Assembly: GCF_006569185.2 (NCBI RefSeq)
Contig: NZ_VIGC02000012.1
Span: 124,001-188,000 of the forward strand
Length of the DNA: 64,000 nucleotides
Source of the DNA: Litorilinea aerophila
Lineage (GTDB): Bacteria > Chloroflexota > Anaerolineae > Caldilineales > Caldilineaceae
Direction of reading: 5' to 3'
In this document: positions 58,001 through 64,000 of the stretch, piece after piece
Layout: each line of letters starts with the position of its first letter
Position numbering within the stretch: position 1 is the first letter of the stretch
Notes under the pieces: generated by a model
Seen by the model: only the letters and a program-made list of their open reading frames with translations
What the model was told of the DNA's origin: nothing
The model's database searches: none
Program-made: the position numbers and the translations under genes

Positions 58001-59080
58001 GGCAAGCGCATCTTCTACAACGCGCGGGATTCCCGCATGAGCCGGGATGGCTACATGGCCTGCGCCTCGTGCCACCTGGACGGCGGCGACGATGGGCGGG
58101 TCTACGACCGGCTGGCCGACGGCGAAGGGCTGCGCAACACCATCTCCCTGCTGGGCCTGGGCCGGGAGCTCTCTCAGGAGCCCCTTGGGCGCGGCCGCCT
58201 GCACTGGACCGGCAACTTCGACGAGGTGCAGGACTTCGAGCACGACATGCGGAGCCTGTTCGGCGGGCGGGGCTTCCTGGCCGACGCCGACTTCAGCGCC
58301 GGCACCCGCAGCGATCCCCTGGGGGATGCCAAAGCCGGCCTCAGCCCAGAGCTGGACGCCCTGGCCGCGTACGTGGCCTCCCTGACGGAGCTGCCGCCCA
58401 GCCCTTTCCGCAACCCGGATGGCACCCTCACGCCAGAGGGGCAGGCCGGTCGGCGCATCTTTGAACAACTGGGCTGCCCCCTTTGTCACGGCGGCCCCGA
58501 TTTCAGCGACAGCGCCACCGGCGTCAGCCACGACGTGGGAACCCTCAAGCCCACCTCGGGCATGCGGTCGGGCCAACCGCTGCTGGGGCTGGATACGCCC
58601 ACCCTGCGGGGACTGTGGCTGACCGCACCTTACCTCCACGATGGTTCCGCCGCCACCCTGCGGGATGTGTTGACCACCCAGAACCCGGCTGGGCGGCACG
58701 GGGAGACGGCCACCCTAAGCCCCGAGGCCCTGGACCAGTTGATCAGCTTCCTGCTGCAGATCGATGACCGGGAACCCGGCTTCCCCGTCACGCCCCAGGG
58801 GCTCTCACCGGCCATCGAGCTGGTGAGCCCGGTGGCGGATGCAGTCTTCCGGCCGGGCCAGCGGGTGCCCATGGCGGCCAATACATCCAACCAGCTGGGC
58901 CCGGCGGTGAAGGTGGAATTCTACGCCGACGGGCAGCTCCTGGGCGAAAAAACGGCGCCAGTCTACACGTGGGAATGGGTCGATCCACCGCCGGGTATGC
59001 ACTTCGTCACCGCGCGGTTGGTCTACGCCAACGGCGCCAAGACCACCGCGAACCCGGTGCGCATCTACGTCGTGCCTTGA
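55082..59080 (+). CDS. 1332-residue mosaic surface protein: propellers, Ig-like and PKD domains, MauG-like di-haem domain
   Basis: A secreted protein with these parts in order: signal helix (about 38-62); LVIVD-type propeller (about 80-410; repeated DISDP words); Ig-like SbsA type (about 412-520); PKD domain (about 526-612; FGDGSPP); YncE/YVTN-type propeller (about 613-965); a cytochrome-c-peroxidase-like domain with two CxxCH haem sites (CASCH near 994, CPLCH near 1132); and a C-terminal Ig-like domain (VEFYADGQLLG). The haem domain suggests peroxide or electron-transfer chemistry outside the cell. The whole arrangement was not recognised as a named family. GC-rich and in frame throughout, with no break. 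Confidence 0.85.
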   Translation: MAAPRPIEHPVATLKTGYWHFHPPVKQIAARLRHILSPGLALRLWTALLAAGMLAGRPGFDAVAQGPGLPTRAFDPGQVMQVIGAINASNGAPQSHTSVVMHQGYMVEVYSEETIRPRAGIVVFDISDPANPLLVARTEEGTGLFSEQHAIAFTRQDGRDYAAHLAVDGIQIWDWTDVRNPYPVGHLVLPGIFPGYANGAWWLTWQPPYLYVSGASNGIYIVNTADPTAPRLVDRGGEPNPLPTSQTGGFRVGPVFAVGNLLVVTSNDGPGYATLDISDPENPTLLDALVTNRTASYSSMVNGYRIYAAGSAHDDFLGFDIRDPHRIVPLDSVPMDGRGGYLTIQDHFAHVGASDHYVKVDIQDDNNYRVVGTATSGVPNHDEDFAVVLGNLVVLSDDHYNGSFIFPHQAEPDTTGPQVNMVVPLDGATGQSRSSRIGLTFTDLIDLRTVNASTFIVRPEDGPPLEGTYSHQTGIVNFTPASPLAPNTTYEIIVPAGGIKDLAGNPVPVTFTARFTTGETGGSPLFCQVKSAGMAEVGTSAHLTVRLLEGGGDVRYTWNFGDGSPPLMGVRDTTVAHVYSAPGHYTVRVTADDGRHTARCATLQTAYNPLQPGHAPSSSTIILDRSATQVWNVNPDNDSVTAINAVTLAKMFEAPVGRQPRTLAQAPDGSIWVVNQGDDTISVLDANTGASLGTIPLPPGSRPYGIVFHPDRHSAFVSLYATGRIARLDVQARSLAAQLDVGPTPRGLALSHDGSRLFVARYISPDSHGEVVEVDTQAFRVVRRLELALDPGPDTDNSGRGLPNALGAPAISPDGRRLWIPARKANIQRGQSRDGLPLTFDTTVRAMAAQVDLQTNQEDLAARHDFNNREGPVAVGFSPLGDYAFVVLQGSNAIDVLDVYTNQLITAIEPAGQAPQGLAFTAEGGKLFVHSWLSRSVLVYDVSEILQPGLQEARLLAEIPTVAQERLDPQVLAGKRIFYNARDSRMSRDGYMACASCHLDGGDDGRVYDRLADGEGLRNTISLLGLGRELSQEPLGRGRLHWTGNFDEVQDFEHDMRSLFGGRGFLADADFSAGTRSDPLGDAKAGLSPELDALAAYVASLTELPPSPFRNPDGTLTPEGQAGRRIFEQLGCPLCHGGPDFSDSATGVSHDVGTLKPTSGMRSGQPLLGLDTPTLRGLWLTAPYLHDGSAATLRDVLTTQNPAGRHGETATLSPEALDQLISFLLQIDDREPGFPVTPQGLSPAIELVSPVADAVFRPGQRVPMAANTSNQLGPAVKVEFYADGQLLGEKTAPVYTWEWVDPPPGMHFVTARLVYANGAKTTANPVRIYVVP

Positions 59081-59091
59081 CGGAGTAGAGC

Positions 59092-59280
59092 ATGAGCCTT
59101 CCCCACCTTGCCATCGGATGCGCTGCCGGCTTTGGCGGCGACCGAACCGATGCCGCCGGCCCCGTGGTGGAAACGCTCATCGAGTCTGGCCTGCCCGGGG
59201 TGCTCATCTTCGAGATGTTGGCCGAGCGGACGCTGGCCGTGACGTGGCGGCTGGTTGATCCCGACGCGATGCGCCCATAA
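59092..59280 (+). pseudogene. Remnant of an AtuA (DUF1446) family gene
   Basis: A 62-codon frame whose first 50 residues match the N-terminus of AtuA/DUF1446 proteins: IGCAAGFGGDRTDAAGPVVE and VLIFEMLAERTLA. The family is normally about 450 residues or more, but here the frame ends soon after and no continuation was seen in the other frames. It looks like a truncated gene. It starts 12 bases after the mosaic-protein stop, but its ribosome binding site (GGAGTAGAGC) is only moderate. A functional short peptide cannot be excluded. Confidence 0.6.
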
Positions 59281-59291
59281 GGAGGTGCCCC

Positions 59292-59501
59292 ATTCAATCC
59301 ACGATCCGTTTCCTCACCGCCTACATCTGGATCGCCCTGATCGCCACCGTGCTCAAGACCGGGACGCCCCTCCTGGAGACCAGCTCCTGGCTCGAGGTGC
59401 TGGTGGTGATCCCGGCAGGCGCCACCGGCGTCTGGTGGCTGCATGGTTTCCTGGTCCGCAAACTCGAGGCGCGCCGGGCCCGTCACCAGGAAGAGCCCTG
59501 A
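59292..59501 (+). CDS. Small two-helix membrane protein, probable ATT start
   Basis: A 69-residue protein with two predicted membrane helices (about residues 5-24 and 33-57) and a basic tail ending in Glu-Glu-Pro. A near-perfect AAGGAGGTG is placed six bases before ATT at 59292. This frame is open only from a TGA near 59255, and no ATG, GTG or TTG lies between that TGA and the first helix; the nearest GTG (about 59350) would delete helix one and has no binding site. No family was recognised. ATT initiation is rare, so this reading needs care. Confidence 0.55.
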   Translation: MQSTIRFLTAYIWIALIATVLKTGTPLLETSSWLEVLVVIPAGATGVWWLHGFLVRKLEARRARHQEEP

Positions 59502-59524
59502 GCGGCCGGGGGACCGGGACGGCA

Positions 59525-60622
59525 TTACGAAGTGCCAGGCCGGACCCAACTCATGGCCTCGCCCCGCACCAAAAACGAACGCTCGTCGTACGCACCAGGC
59601 CGGGTCACCGGGATCGCCCCCTGCTCCACCGCCACGTCCAGCGGATTGGCCCGGGTGGGCAGCGGCAGCGTCACCCGCTCGTGCATGCGCGCCGACTCGT
59701 ACAGGGCCATCATGATCTCCAGCGCGGCCCGGCCATGTTTCGCCTCGCCGGGGTACTCCTCCAGCTTGCCTTCGATCCAGTCGCAAATGGCGTTGGCCTG
59801 GTCGATGTGGGCCCGGCCATAGCCCTGCAACTCCTCCTCCGCGGGCTGGAACTCCTGCCAGCCCGCCTGGGCAGAAGTGAGATAGCGCAGGCTGTTGTTG
59901 TCCACTTCGATGATGCCCTCGCTGCCGTAGATGGTGGCGCCCACCCGGTACAGGTTGTTCATGTCGCTCTCGATGACCCCCTCCACACCGTTGGGGTAGC
60001 CGATGACCCCCACGCAGCGATCCTCCACCCGGTGGCCGAAGATGTGGCGGTCCGTGTGGCGTTCCACTGCGCCCATGACCCACTGGGCCTCCACATCCCC
60101 CAGCACGAAGAGCTGAAAGTCGATGCAGTGGGTGCCGGTGTTCATCAACCCCGCGCGGATGGCCGACCAGAGCCGCTGGGGTTCGCCAATGGCGCCGCTC
60201 TGCACCAGCCGCCGGGCCTCCTGCCACGATGAGTAGAAGCGGCGCTGGTGGCCGATGGCCAGCTTCACGCCGTTGCGCGCACAGGCGATCATCATCGCGT
60301 CCGCTTCACCCAGGGAGCAGGCCATGGGCTTTTCGCAGAGGATGGCCTTGGGGCCGTGGGCCGCCGCGGCGATGGTCATCTCTGCGTGCTGGGGATCCCA
60401 GGAGCAAATGCTGACAATGTCCAGCGCCTCCCGGGCCAACATCTCCCGATAGTCCAGGTAGCGCCGTTTGACGCCGAACTCCAGGGCAAAGGCAGCCAGA
60501 GCCTGGGGATGGGAATCGGCGATGGCCACAATCTCGGTGCGATCACAGGCACGCCATCCCCGGGCATGCTCCCGGGCGATGCGACCGCTGGCAATGATAC
60601 CGACCCGGTACTTGGCAGGCAT
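59525..60622 (-). CDS. Gfo/Idh/MocA-family oxidoreductase (third)
   Basis: A 365-residue enzyme with the NAD-binding start VGIIASGRIAREHARGW, the catalytic ILCEKPMACSLGEAD and the substrate-side IRAGLMNTGTHCIDFQLF. The usual GxGxxG is GIIASGRIA here, which is a tolerated variant. The ATG at 60622 follows AAGGAGATCCC; longer readings would translate the tandem repeat upstream. Substrate unknown. Confidence 0.9.
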   Translation of the reverse strand: MPAKYRVGIIASGRIAREHARGWRACDRTEIVAIADSHPQALAAFALEFGVKRRYLDYREMLAREALDIVSICSWDPQHAEMTIAAAAHGPKAILCEKPMACSLGEADAMMIACARNGVKLAIGHQRRFYSSWQEARRLVQSGAIGEPQRLWSAIRAGLMNTGTHCIDFQLFVLGDVEAQWVMGAVERHTDRHIFGHRVEDRCVGVIGYPNGVEGVIESDMNNLYRVGATIYGSEGIIEVDNNSLRYLTSAQAGWQEFQPAEEELQGYGRAHIDQANAICDWIEGKLEEYPGEAKHGRAALEIMMALYESARMHERVTLPLPTRANPLDVAVEQGAIPVTRPGAYDERSFLVRGEAMSWVRPGTS

Positions 60623-60635
60623 GGGGATCTCCTTG

Positions 60636-60668
60636 TTGGATTGGATGATTGGGTGATTGGATGATTGG
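60636..60668. repeat. Octamer repeat (GATTGGAT/GATTGGGT)
   Basis: Four octamers alternate GATTGGAT and GATTGGGT, followed by ATAAAG. The same words and the same ATAAAG follow the FeS/NrfD stop at 4724-4740. The block lies just upstream of the oxidoreductase start. Confidence 0.8.
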
Positions 60669-60679
60669 GTATAAAGCGC

Positions 60680-60790
60680 AAGGCGTGACACGTGACAGGT
60701 AACACGTGACGCGTAACACGTGACACGTGTCACGTAAGTGTGCCATGACGGACCTACATGTCACGCCGTCACGTTGTCACGCCGTCACGT
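60680..60790. repeat. Heptamer/octamer inverted repeat (GTGACAC)n ending in the SIR2 stop codon
   Basis: About seven words of the type GTGACAC, GTGACAG, GTAACAC and GTGACGC run from 60683 to about 60737. After a spacer the complementary words GTCACGCC and GTCACGTT alternate four times (60758-60790). The minus-strand stop codon TGA of the SIR2-like gene lies inside the last word. Confidence 0.82.
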
Positions 60791-61879
60791 CCACTCATTG
60801 GCCAGCGCCTGGAGCGCGGGGAGGGGTGCGGCATCCAGGATGTCGATGTTACGCCCCTGCCACAGGCTGCGCACGTCATCGGGGAGCGGCCCATCCACCA
60901 GGGCGTAGGCCCGGGGCGCATCCCGGCCCAGCCGGCGCAACACTTCCCGCCACAGGGTGAGGAAGCCGGGATTGTCCGGCTGAAAGCCCAGGAAGAGCAC
61001 CGTGTAGCTGCTGAAGGCCTGCTCCACCAGGGCCACCACGCCCCGCTTGGCCGTGGCCAGGTCATAGAGGTCATCCTCGATCAGGGTCAGGGAACGGGGC
61101 TGGCGCAGGTCGCCGAAGAGCATCACCAGGGTAGCCCGGTCGGCCCGGCGCTGGCTGGCGTTGAAGTCGTCGGTCACCAGATCCACCGGCCGGGGGATCT
61201 CCTGGAAGGCCCGCTCCAGCAGGTTGTCGTAGCGGGTGGTGATGAAGAGCCGGAGCGGCAGCCGGGCAATCAGCCGGTCGATGGGGGCGGGCTCCTGGCC
61301 GGTGCTGTCCAGCGCCTCCCGCAGGAACTGGATCAGGTCGTTGCGGAAGCGGCCGGCCGCCTGCTGGGCAACGGCGAAGAAATCTTCAGCCGCGGTCGGC
61401 GGACTCCCGGCCAGGCCATAGCGGGCCGCCAACGCCCGGGCCAGTTCTGGCGCAGACGGCAGCCCTGTGAGCGTCCTGGGCAGGTCGCTGCCCACGAAGA
61501 GGGCCAGCCGGCCCCGCCGGGCCTCATCGGCCAGTAGCCGCAGCACCACCGGCTCCAAACCAGACCCCTGACCGGCCACGGCTTCGGTGGGTTCGACTCC
61601 GGGGGCTTCTGCCGGCGACCCCTCCAGCGCCTGGATGGCCTGGAGCAGCTCCTGGTTGCGGGGAAACTCCTGCCGCGCCCGCTCCACCAGGGTGGCCAGC
61701 AGGCTCCGGTTCTCCGCCTCGGCCAGGATGTTGTGCCAGTTGGTGACGGCCTTTTCGTCGAAGCGGATGTAGGACGGGTCCAGGCCCGCATCGGTGACGA
61801 TGCGTCTGGCGTCGTCTACGGTAGGGTAGAGGCGGGCCAGAATCTGGCGAAGTGCCCGTAGCGTCTCCTGTCGATTCAC
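60785..61879 (-). CDS. SIR2-domain protein with N-terminal effector-associated-like domain, degenerate active site
   Basis: A 364-residue protein. Residues 1-90 (ILARLYPTVDDARRIVTDAG and WHNILAEAENRSLLATLVER) resemble EAD1, a small helical adaptor of bacterial conflict systems. Residues about 120-364 match SIR2_2: FVGSDLP in place of the Gly-rich loop, FITTRYDNLLE near residue 214, LFGDLRQPRSLTLIEDD near 254, and VLFLGFQPDNPGF. Active members usually show TTNYD and HGD; here the asparagine is arginine (216) and the histidine is phenylalanine (255), so NAD cleavage is unlikely. It starts 12 bases after the FecR-like gene. Confidence 0.75.
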   Translation of the reverse strand: MNRQETLRALRQILARLYPTVDDARRIVTDAGLDPSYIRFDEKAVTNWHNILAEAENRSLLATLVERARQEFPRNQELLQAIQALEGSPAEAPGVEPTEAVAGQGSGLEPVVLRLLADEARRGRLALFVGSDLPRTLTGLPSAPELARALAARYGLAGSPPTAAEDFFAVAQQAAGRFRNDLIQFLREALDSTGQEPAPIDRLIARLPLRLFITTRYDNLLERAFQEIPRPVDLVTDDFNASQRRADRATLVMLFGDLRQPRSLTLIEDDLYDLATAKRGVVALVEQAFSSYTVLFLGFQPDNPGFLTLWREVLRRLGRDAPRAYALVDGPLPDDVRSLWQGRNIDILDAAPLPALQALANEWT

Positions 61880-61891
61880 GACCGTGGCTCC

Positions 61892-63925
61892 TCAGGGATG
61901 GTTCGGTGGGCCTGCCAACAGCAGGGTACCCCAGGTGGTGGGATCTTGCCAGTCGCGGCCCGGTGCGGTGGAAATCATGCACTGCTGCACGTTGGCCTCC
62001 GGCCGGTCGTTGTCGCTGATGCTGGCCGCCAGGCCCAACTGGAGGCCGGACTGGGGAGCGATGCCCAGGGGCGCCCAGGGCAGGGCCGCCTCCAGCACGT
62101 AACCGCCGTCGACACCCTGCGCCGCCACCCGGGCATCCGGGTAGGAAGTGGCCTGCAGGGTGGCCAGATCCCACAGGGCCACCGCTGTCCGCGTCCCCGG
62201 CTGCCCCACGCCCGCCCGCAGGTCGACCTGGCGGTCATCCCCACTGCGGCCTGTGTCCTGGAAATCCCCGGCCAGATCCAGGTCCAGCAGGAGCTGGGGC
62301 GCATCGCCGTTGAAATACTGGTAGTCGCCTCCGCTGTAGCCCACGAAGCCGTCGTCCTCCACCACAAAGGCCACATACAGGTAGGCCTCGTCGTAGGCGA
62401 ACTGGACCCGGGCCGCCAGGTCGGTGGGGATGGTGCGGCCGTAGCGGGCCACCGGGTAGCGGGCAGCGCAGCCGTTGTCGTAGACCACCGTGGCCAGGGG
62501 CGTCCAGCCAGGGCCGGTGGATACCCCCTCGCCTTCCGGCGTCGGCCATTCGGAGACGTCACCGTCCACCACGATGGGCAGGCCCGTCCAGGCCCGCAGG
62601 CGGCCGTTTTCAGCGGGCCGGGCCGTGGCCTCCTGGAAGTCGATGGCCGGCGGCGGGGCAGCCAGGGTGGATGATGGCTCCGTTGCCGGGCGGGGAGCCA
62701 TCTCCGGCGGCGTCAGGCTCACCCCCAGGAAGCAGCCCTGGCTCAAGGTCAGGCGGGCGTAGTGATAGGGAAGCTCCGAGTGCAGGCTGATCACCTCCTG
62801 GGTGCCGGGCGCCAGGGTGAACGCCTCCCCGTTCATGGCCGCGTAGGCCGGATCGTAGGCCTGGAAGGTGCCCCGGGCCTCCTCATCCCCGGCCAGAACG
62901 GTCACATCCACATCCCGGACCCGGGCCAGCACGGTGCGGAAGTCCAGGGTCAGGGCACCCAGTTCCATGAAGATATCCTGCCGCCCGTCGCCGTTGCAAT
63001 CCACCAGGCGATAGGCCGGTGGCCCGAAGCCCGGCTCTGGCTCCAGGATGAGGGTGACCTGGCCCAGGTCGAAGGGGAGGGTGAAGGGCTCGCCCGGCGG
63101 CGGCAGCTCGGCCAGCCCACCGGTGTCCAGCACGGCGTCCGCGTGGGGCCAGAGCACCTCGCCGATCTCCGCCACCGGCTCCCCGTTCTCCAGCCGATCC
63201 ATCCAGTCCAGCACCGAAAAACCGTCGTAGGCGATCCCGGCGCTGGGCACGTCGATGGGTGCGATCCAGCGGGCCACACCGCTGTCCACCCCTTTGGTGG
63301 TAGGCTGGTCCGGGTTGGGATCGTTGCGGGCGGTGACCTGCAGATCGTCCTCGGACTCCAGGCCAATGACCCACTCCAGGGGGCTGTCGAGCTCCTTGAC
63401 CACCAGGAAGGAGGTGCCGGTGGCCACGATCTGGGCGAACTCCGTCTCCACCGTCATGGAGACCTGCAGGCGGCTGTCGATATCGAAGCGGGCTGTGCCG
63501 CCCCGGGAAACCAGAGCCAGGCGCACATCCCGTTCGTCCAGGGCCAGCTCCCGGAAGGTCAGCTCACCGTCCCGCATCACCTCGATCTCCACGCCGTCGG
63601 CAAACCGGAGGAGGACCCGGCCGTCCAGATCCACATCCACGCCGTCGCCCGCAGTCAGGAAGGTCCGGGTGGGCGCGGGCAGGGGACGTCGCCCGCCGGC
63701 CCGGTCGACAGTTTCCACGCCGTTGCGGGCGGAGAGGGCCCGAACGCTCTGGCCCTCGGGGGTGAGGGGAGGCTCTGGGGTGGGCGTGGCCTGGGGCAGG
63801 ATCACCGGCGGTGGTGTGGACGGGGTGGATGGCAGCAGGTCGTTCGTCCGATTACAGGCAGCCAGCAGCCCCAGGCTGCCCCACAACAGCACGGCCCACA
63901 GGGAGATGGAACCCACACATCTCAT
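61892..63925 (-). CDS. FecR-like lipoprotein with C-terminal CBM9-like domain
   Basis: A 677-residue secreted lipoprotein. The lipobox is LLAAC, then a Thr/Pro linker. Residues about 75-180 form a FecR-like beta domain (LFTAGDGVDVDLDGRVLLRF-type strand and IVATGTSFLVV). Residues about 450-677 look like a CBM9/DOMON-like domain (IVVDGDVSEWPTPEGEG, AYDEAYLYVAFVVEDDGFVG and VLEAALPWAPLGI). The role may be glycan or envelope sensing; in Chloroflexota FecR-type genes often sit with EAD-containing genes. The ATG follows GAGAGGATACATC. Confidence 0.75.
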   Translation of the reverse strand: MRCVGSISLWAVLLWGSLGLLAACNRTNDLLPSTPSTPPPVILPQATPTPEPPLTPEGQSVRALSARNGVETVDRAGGRRPLPAPTRTFLTAGDGVDVDLDGRVLLRFADGVEIEVMRDGELTFRELALDERDVRLALVSRGGTARFDIDSRLQVSMTVETEFAQIVATGTSFLVVKELDSPLEWVIGLESEDDLQVTARNDPNPDQPTTKGVDSGVARWIAPIDVPSAGIAYDGFSVLDWMDRLENGEPVAEIGEVLWPHADAVLDTGGLAELPPPGEPFTLPFDLGQVTLILEPEPGFGPPAYRLVDCNGDGRQDIFMELGALTLDFRTVLARVRDVDVTVLAGDEEARGTFQAYDPAYAAMNGEAFTLAPGTQEVISLHSELPYHYARLTLSQGCFLGVSLTPPEMAPRPATEPSSTLAAPPPAIDFQEATARPAENGRLRAWTGLPIVVDGDVSEWPTPEGEGVSTGPGWTPLATVVYDNGCAARYPVARYGRTIPTDLAARVQFAYDEAYLYVAFVVEDDGFVGYSGGDYQYFNGDAPQLLLDLDLAGDFQDTGRSGDDRQVDLRAGVGQPGTRTAVALWDLATLQATSYPDARVAAQGVDGGYVLEAALPWAPLGIAPQSGLQLGLAASISDNDRPEANVQQCMISTAPGRDWQDPTTWGTLLLAGPPNHP

Positions 63926-63940
63926 GATGTATCCTCTCTG

Positions 63941-63961
63941 CCGTCAGCAGCGAGCTGACGG
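63941..63961. promoter_or_regulatory. Small hairpin upstream of the FecR-like gene
   Basis: CCGTCAG and CTGACGG form a seven-base stem with a seven-base loop, 16 bases before the start codon. It lies in the leader or between two genes of an operon that continues beyond the window. Confidence 0.4.
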
Positions 63962-64000
63962 CCCGCAGCCGGGGCAATGGCCCAATGAAGCCCCGCGCTG

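Noticed and set aside
54980-58699. Open frame of 1,239 codons on the minus strand
   Set aside because: It lies opposite the mosaic haem-protein gene, whose domains, signal peptide and CxxCH sites are clear. The antisense product is rich in Gly, Val and His and matches no family, as expected from GC-rich codon bias.
60623-60733. N-terminal extension of the third Gfo/Idh/MocA enzyme
   Set aside because: It would translate the octamer and heptamer repeats; AAGGAG correctly spaced before 60622 fixes the start.

Overview
The window is high-GC bacterial chromosome with strong AGGAGG-type ribosome binding sites and several TTG or GTG starts. Its gene content fits a free-living heterotrophic Chloroflexota, perhaps near Caldilineae: a baeRF protein, a protoglobin, many Gfo/Idh/MocA oxidoreductases, family 42 and GHL6-like glycosidases, DppA-type transporters and lipoproteins with Thr-Pro linkers. 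That placement is inferred from gene content alone. No rRNA, tRNA, CRISPR array, transposase or phage gene was recognised.

Layout. 1-2910: N-terminus of a polyamine-type binding lipoprotein (-), then a GIY-YIG-like DUF123 protein, an alkyltransferase-like protein without the catalytic cysteine, and a baeRF protein. 2999-8764: a molybdenum oxidoreductase operon, made of a fused four-cluster FeS/NrfD membrane subunit, a Mo-bisPGD catalytic subunit and a TorD chaperone. 8731-15668 (-): a thiamine operon cytX-thiO-thiS-thiG-tenI-thiE-tenA-thiD behind a promoter, TPP riboswitch and intrinsic terminator. 15752-17364 (-): a zinc-ribbon P-loop ATPase and a TIM-barrel protein. 17831-33089 (+): a carbohydrate or peptide locus with GH42, a GHL6-like protein, two paralogous binding lipoproteins, two permeases, two ATPases, a small membrane protein and an oligogalacturonate-lyase-like propeller. 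33120-36889: protoglobin (-), a 116-bp tandem array, a LysR regulator (+) and an enolase-superfamily dehydratase (-). 37477-43541 (+): a MacAB-like efflux/export system with two ATPases, one carrying an AbrB-like tail. 43596-50056 (+): two Gfo/Idh/MocA enzymes, a HAD hydrolase, a polytopic glycosyltransferase-like protein and an alpha-L-fucosidase. 50352-52757: a small conserved protein, a cold-shock protein (-) and uxaC (-). 53037-59501 (+): a vanadium-haloperoxidase-like lipoprotein, a 1332-residue mosaic haem protein, an AtuA remnant and a small membrane protein. 59525-63925 (-): a Gfo/Idh/MocA enzyme, an EAD-like/SIR2 protein and a FecR-like lipoprotein.

How the genes work together. Sugar use dominates: glycosidases, a fucosidase, a uronate isomerase, sugar-acid dehydratase and dehydrogenase families, and a matching ABC importer. 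The thiamine operon couples HMP uptake and salvage to thiazole and phosphate-ester synthesis under TPP control.

The most unusual signals are the following. (1) Short tandem repeats of unrelated sequences, mostly 7-8 bp units and often arranged as inverted pairs, begin at or supply the stop codons of several genes; one copy lies in frame inside the molybdoenzyme. (2) A 116-bp tandem array is built from a two-hairpin element that also occurs alone and inverted inside the ABC operon. (3) A SIR2-family protein next to a FecR-like lipoprotein has lost the expected catalytic residues. (4) A small membrane protein appears to start at ATT.
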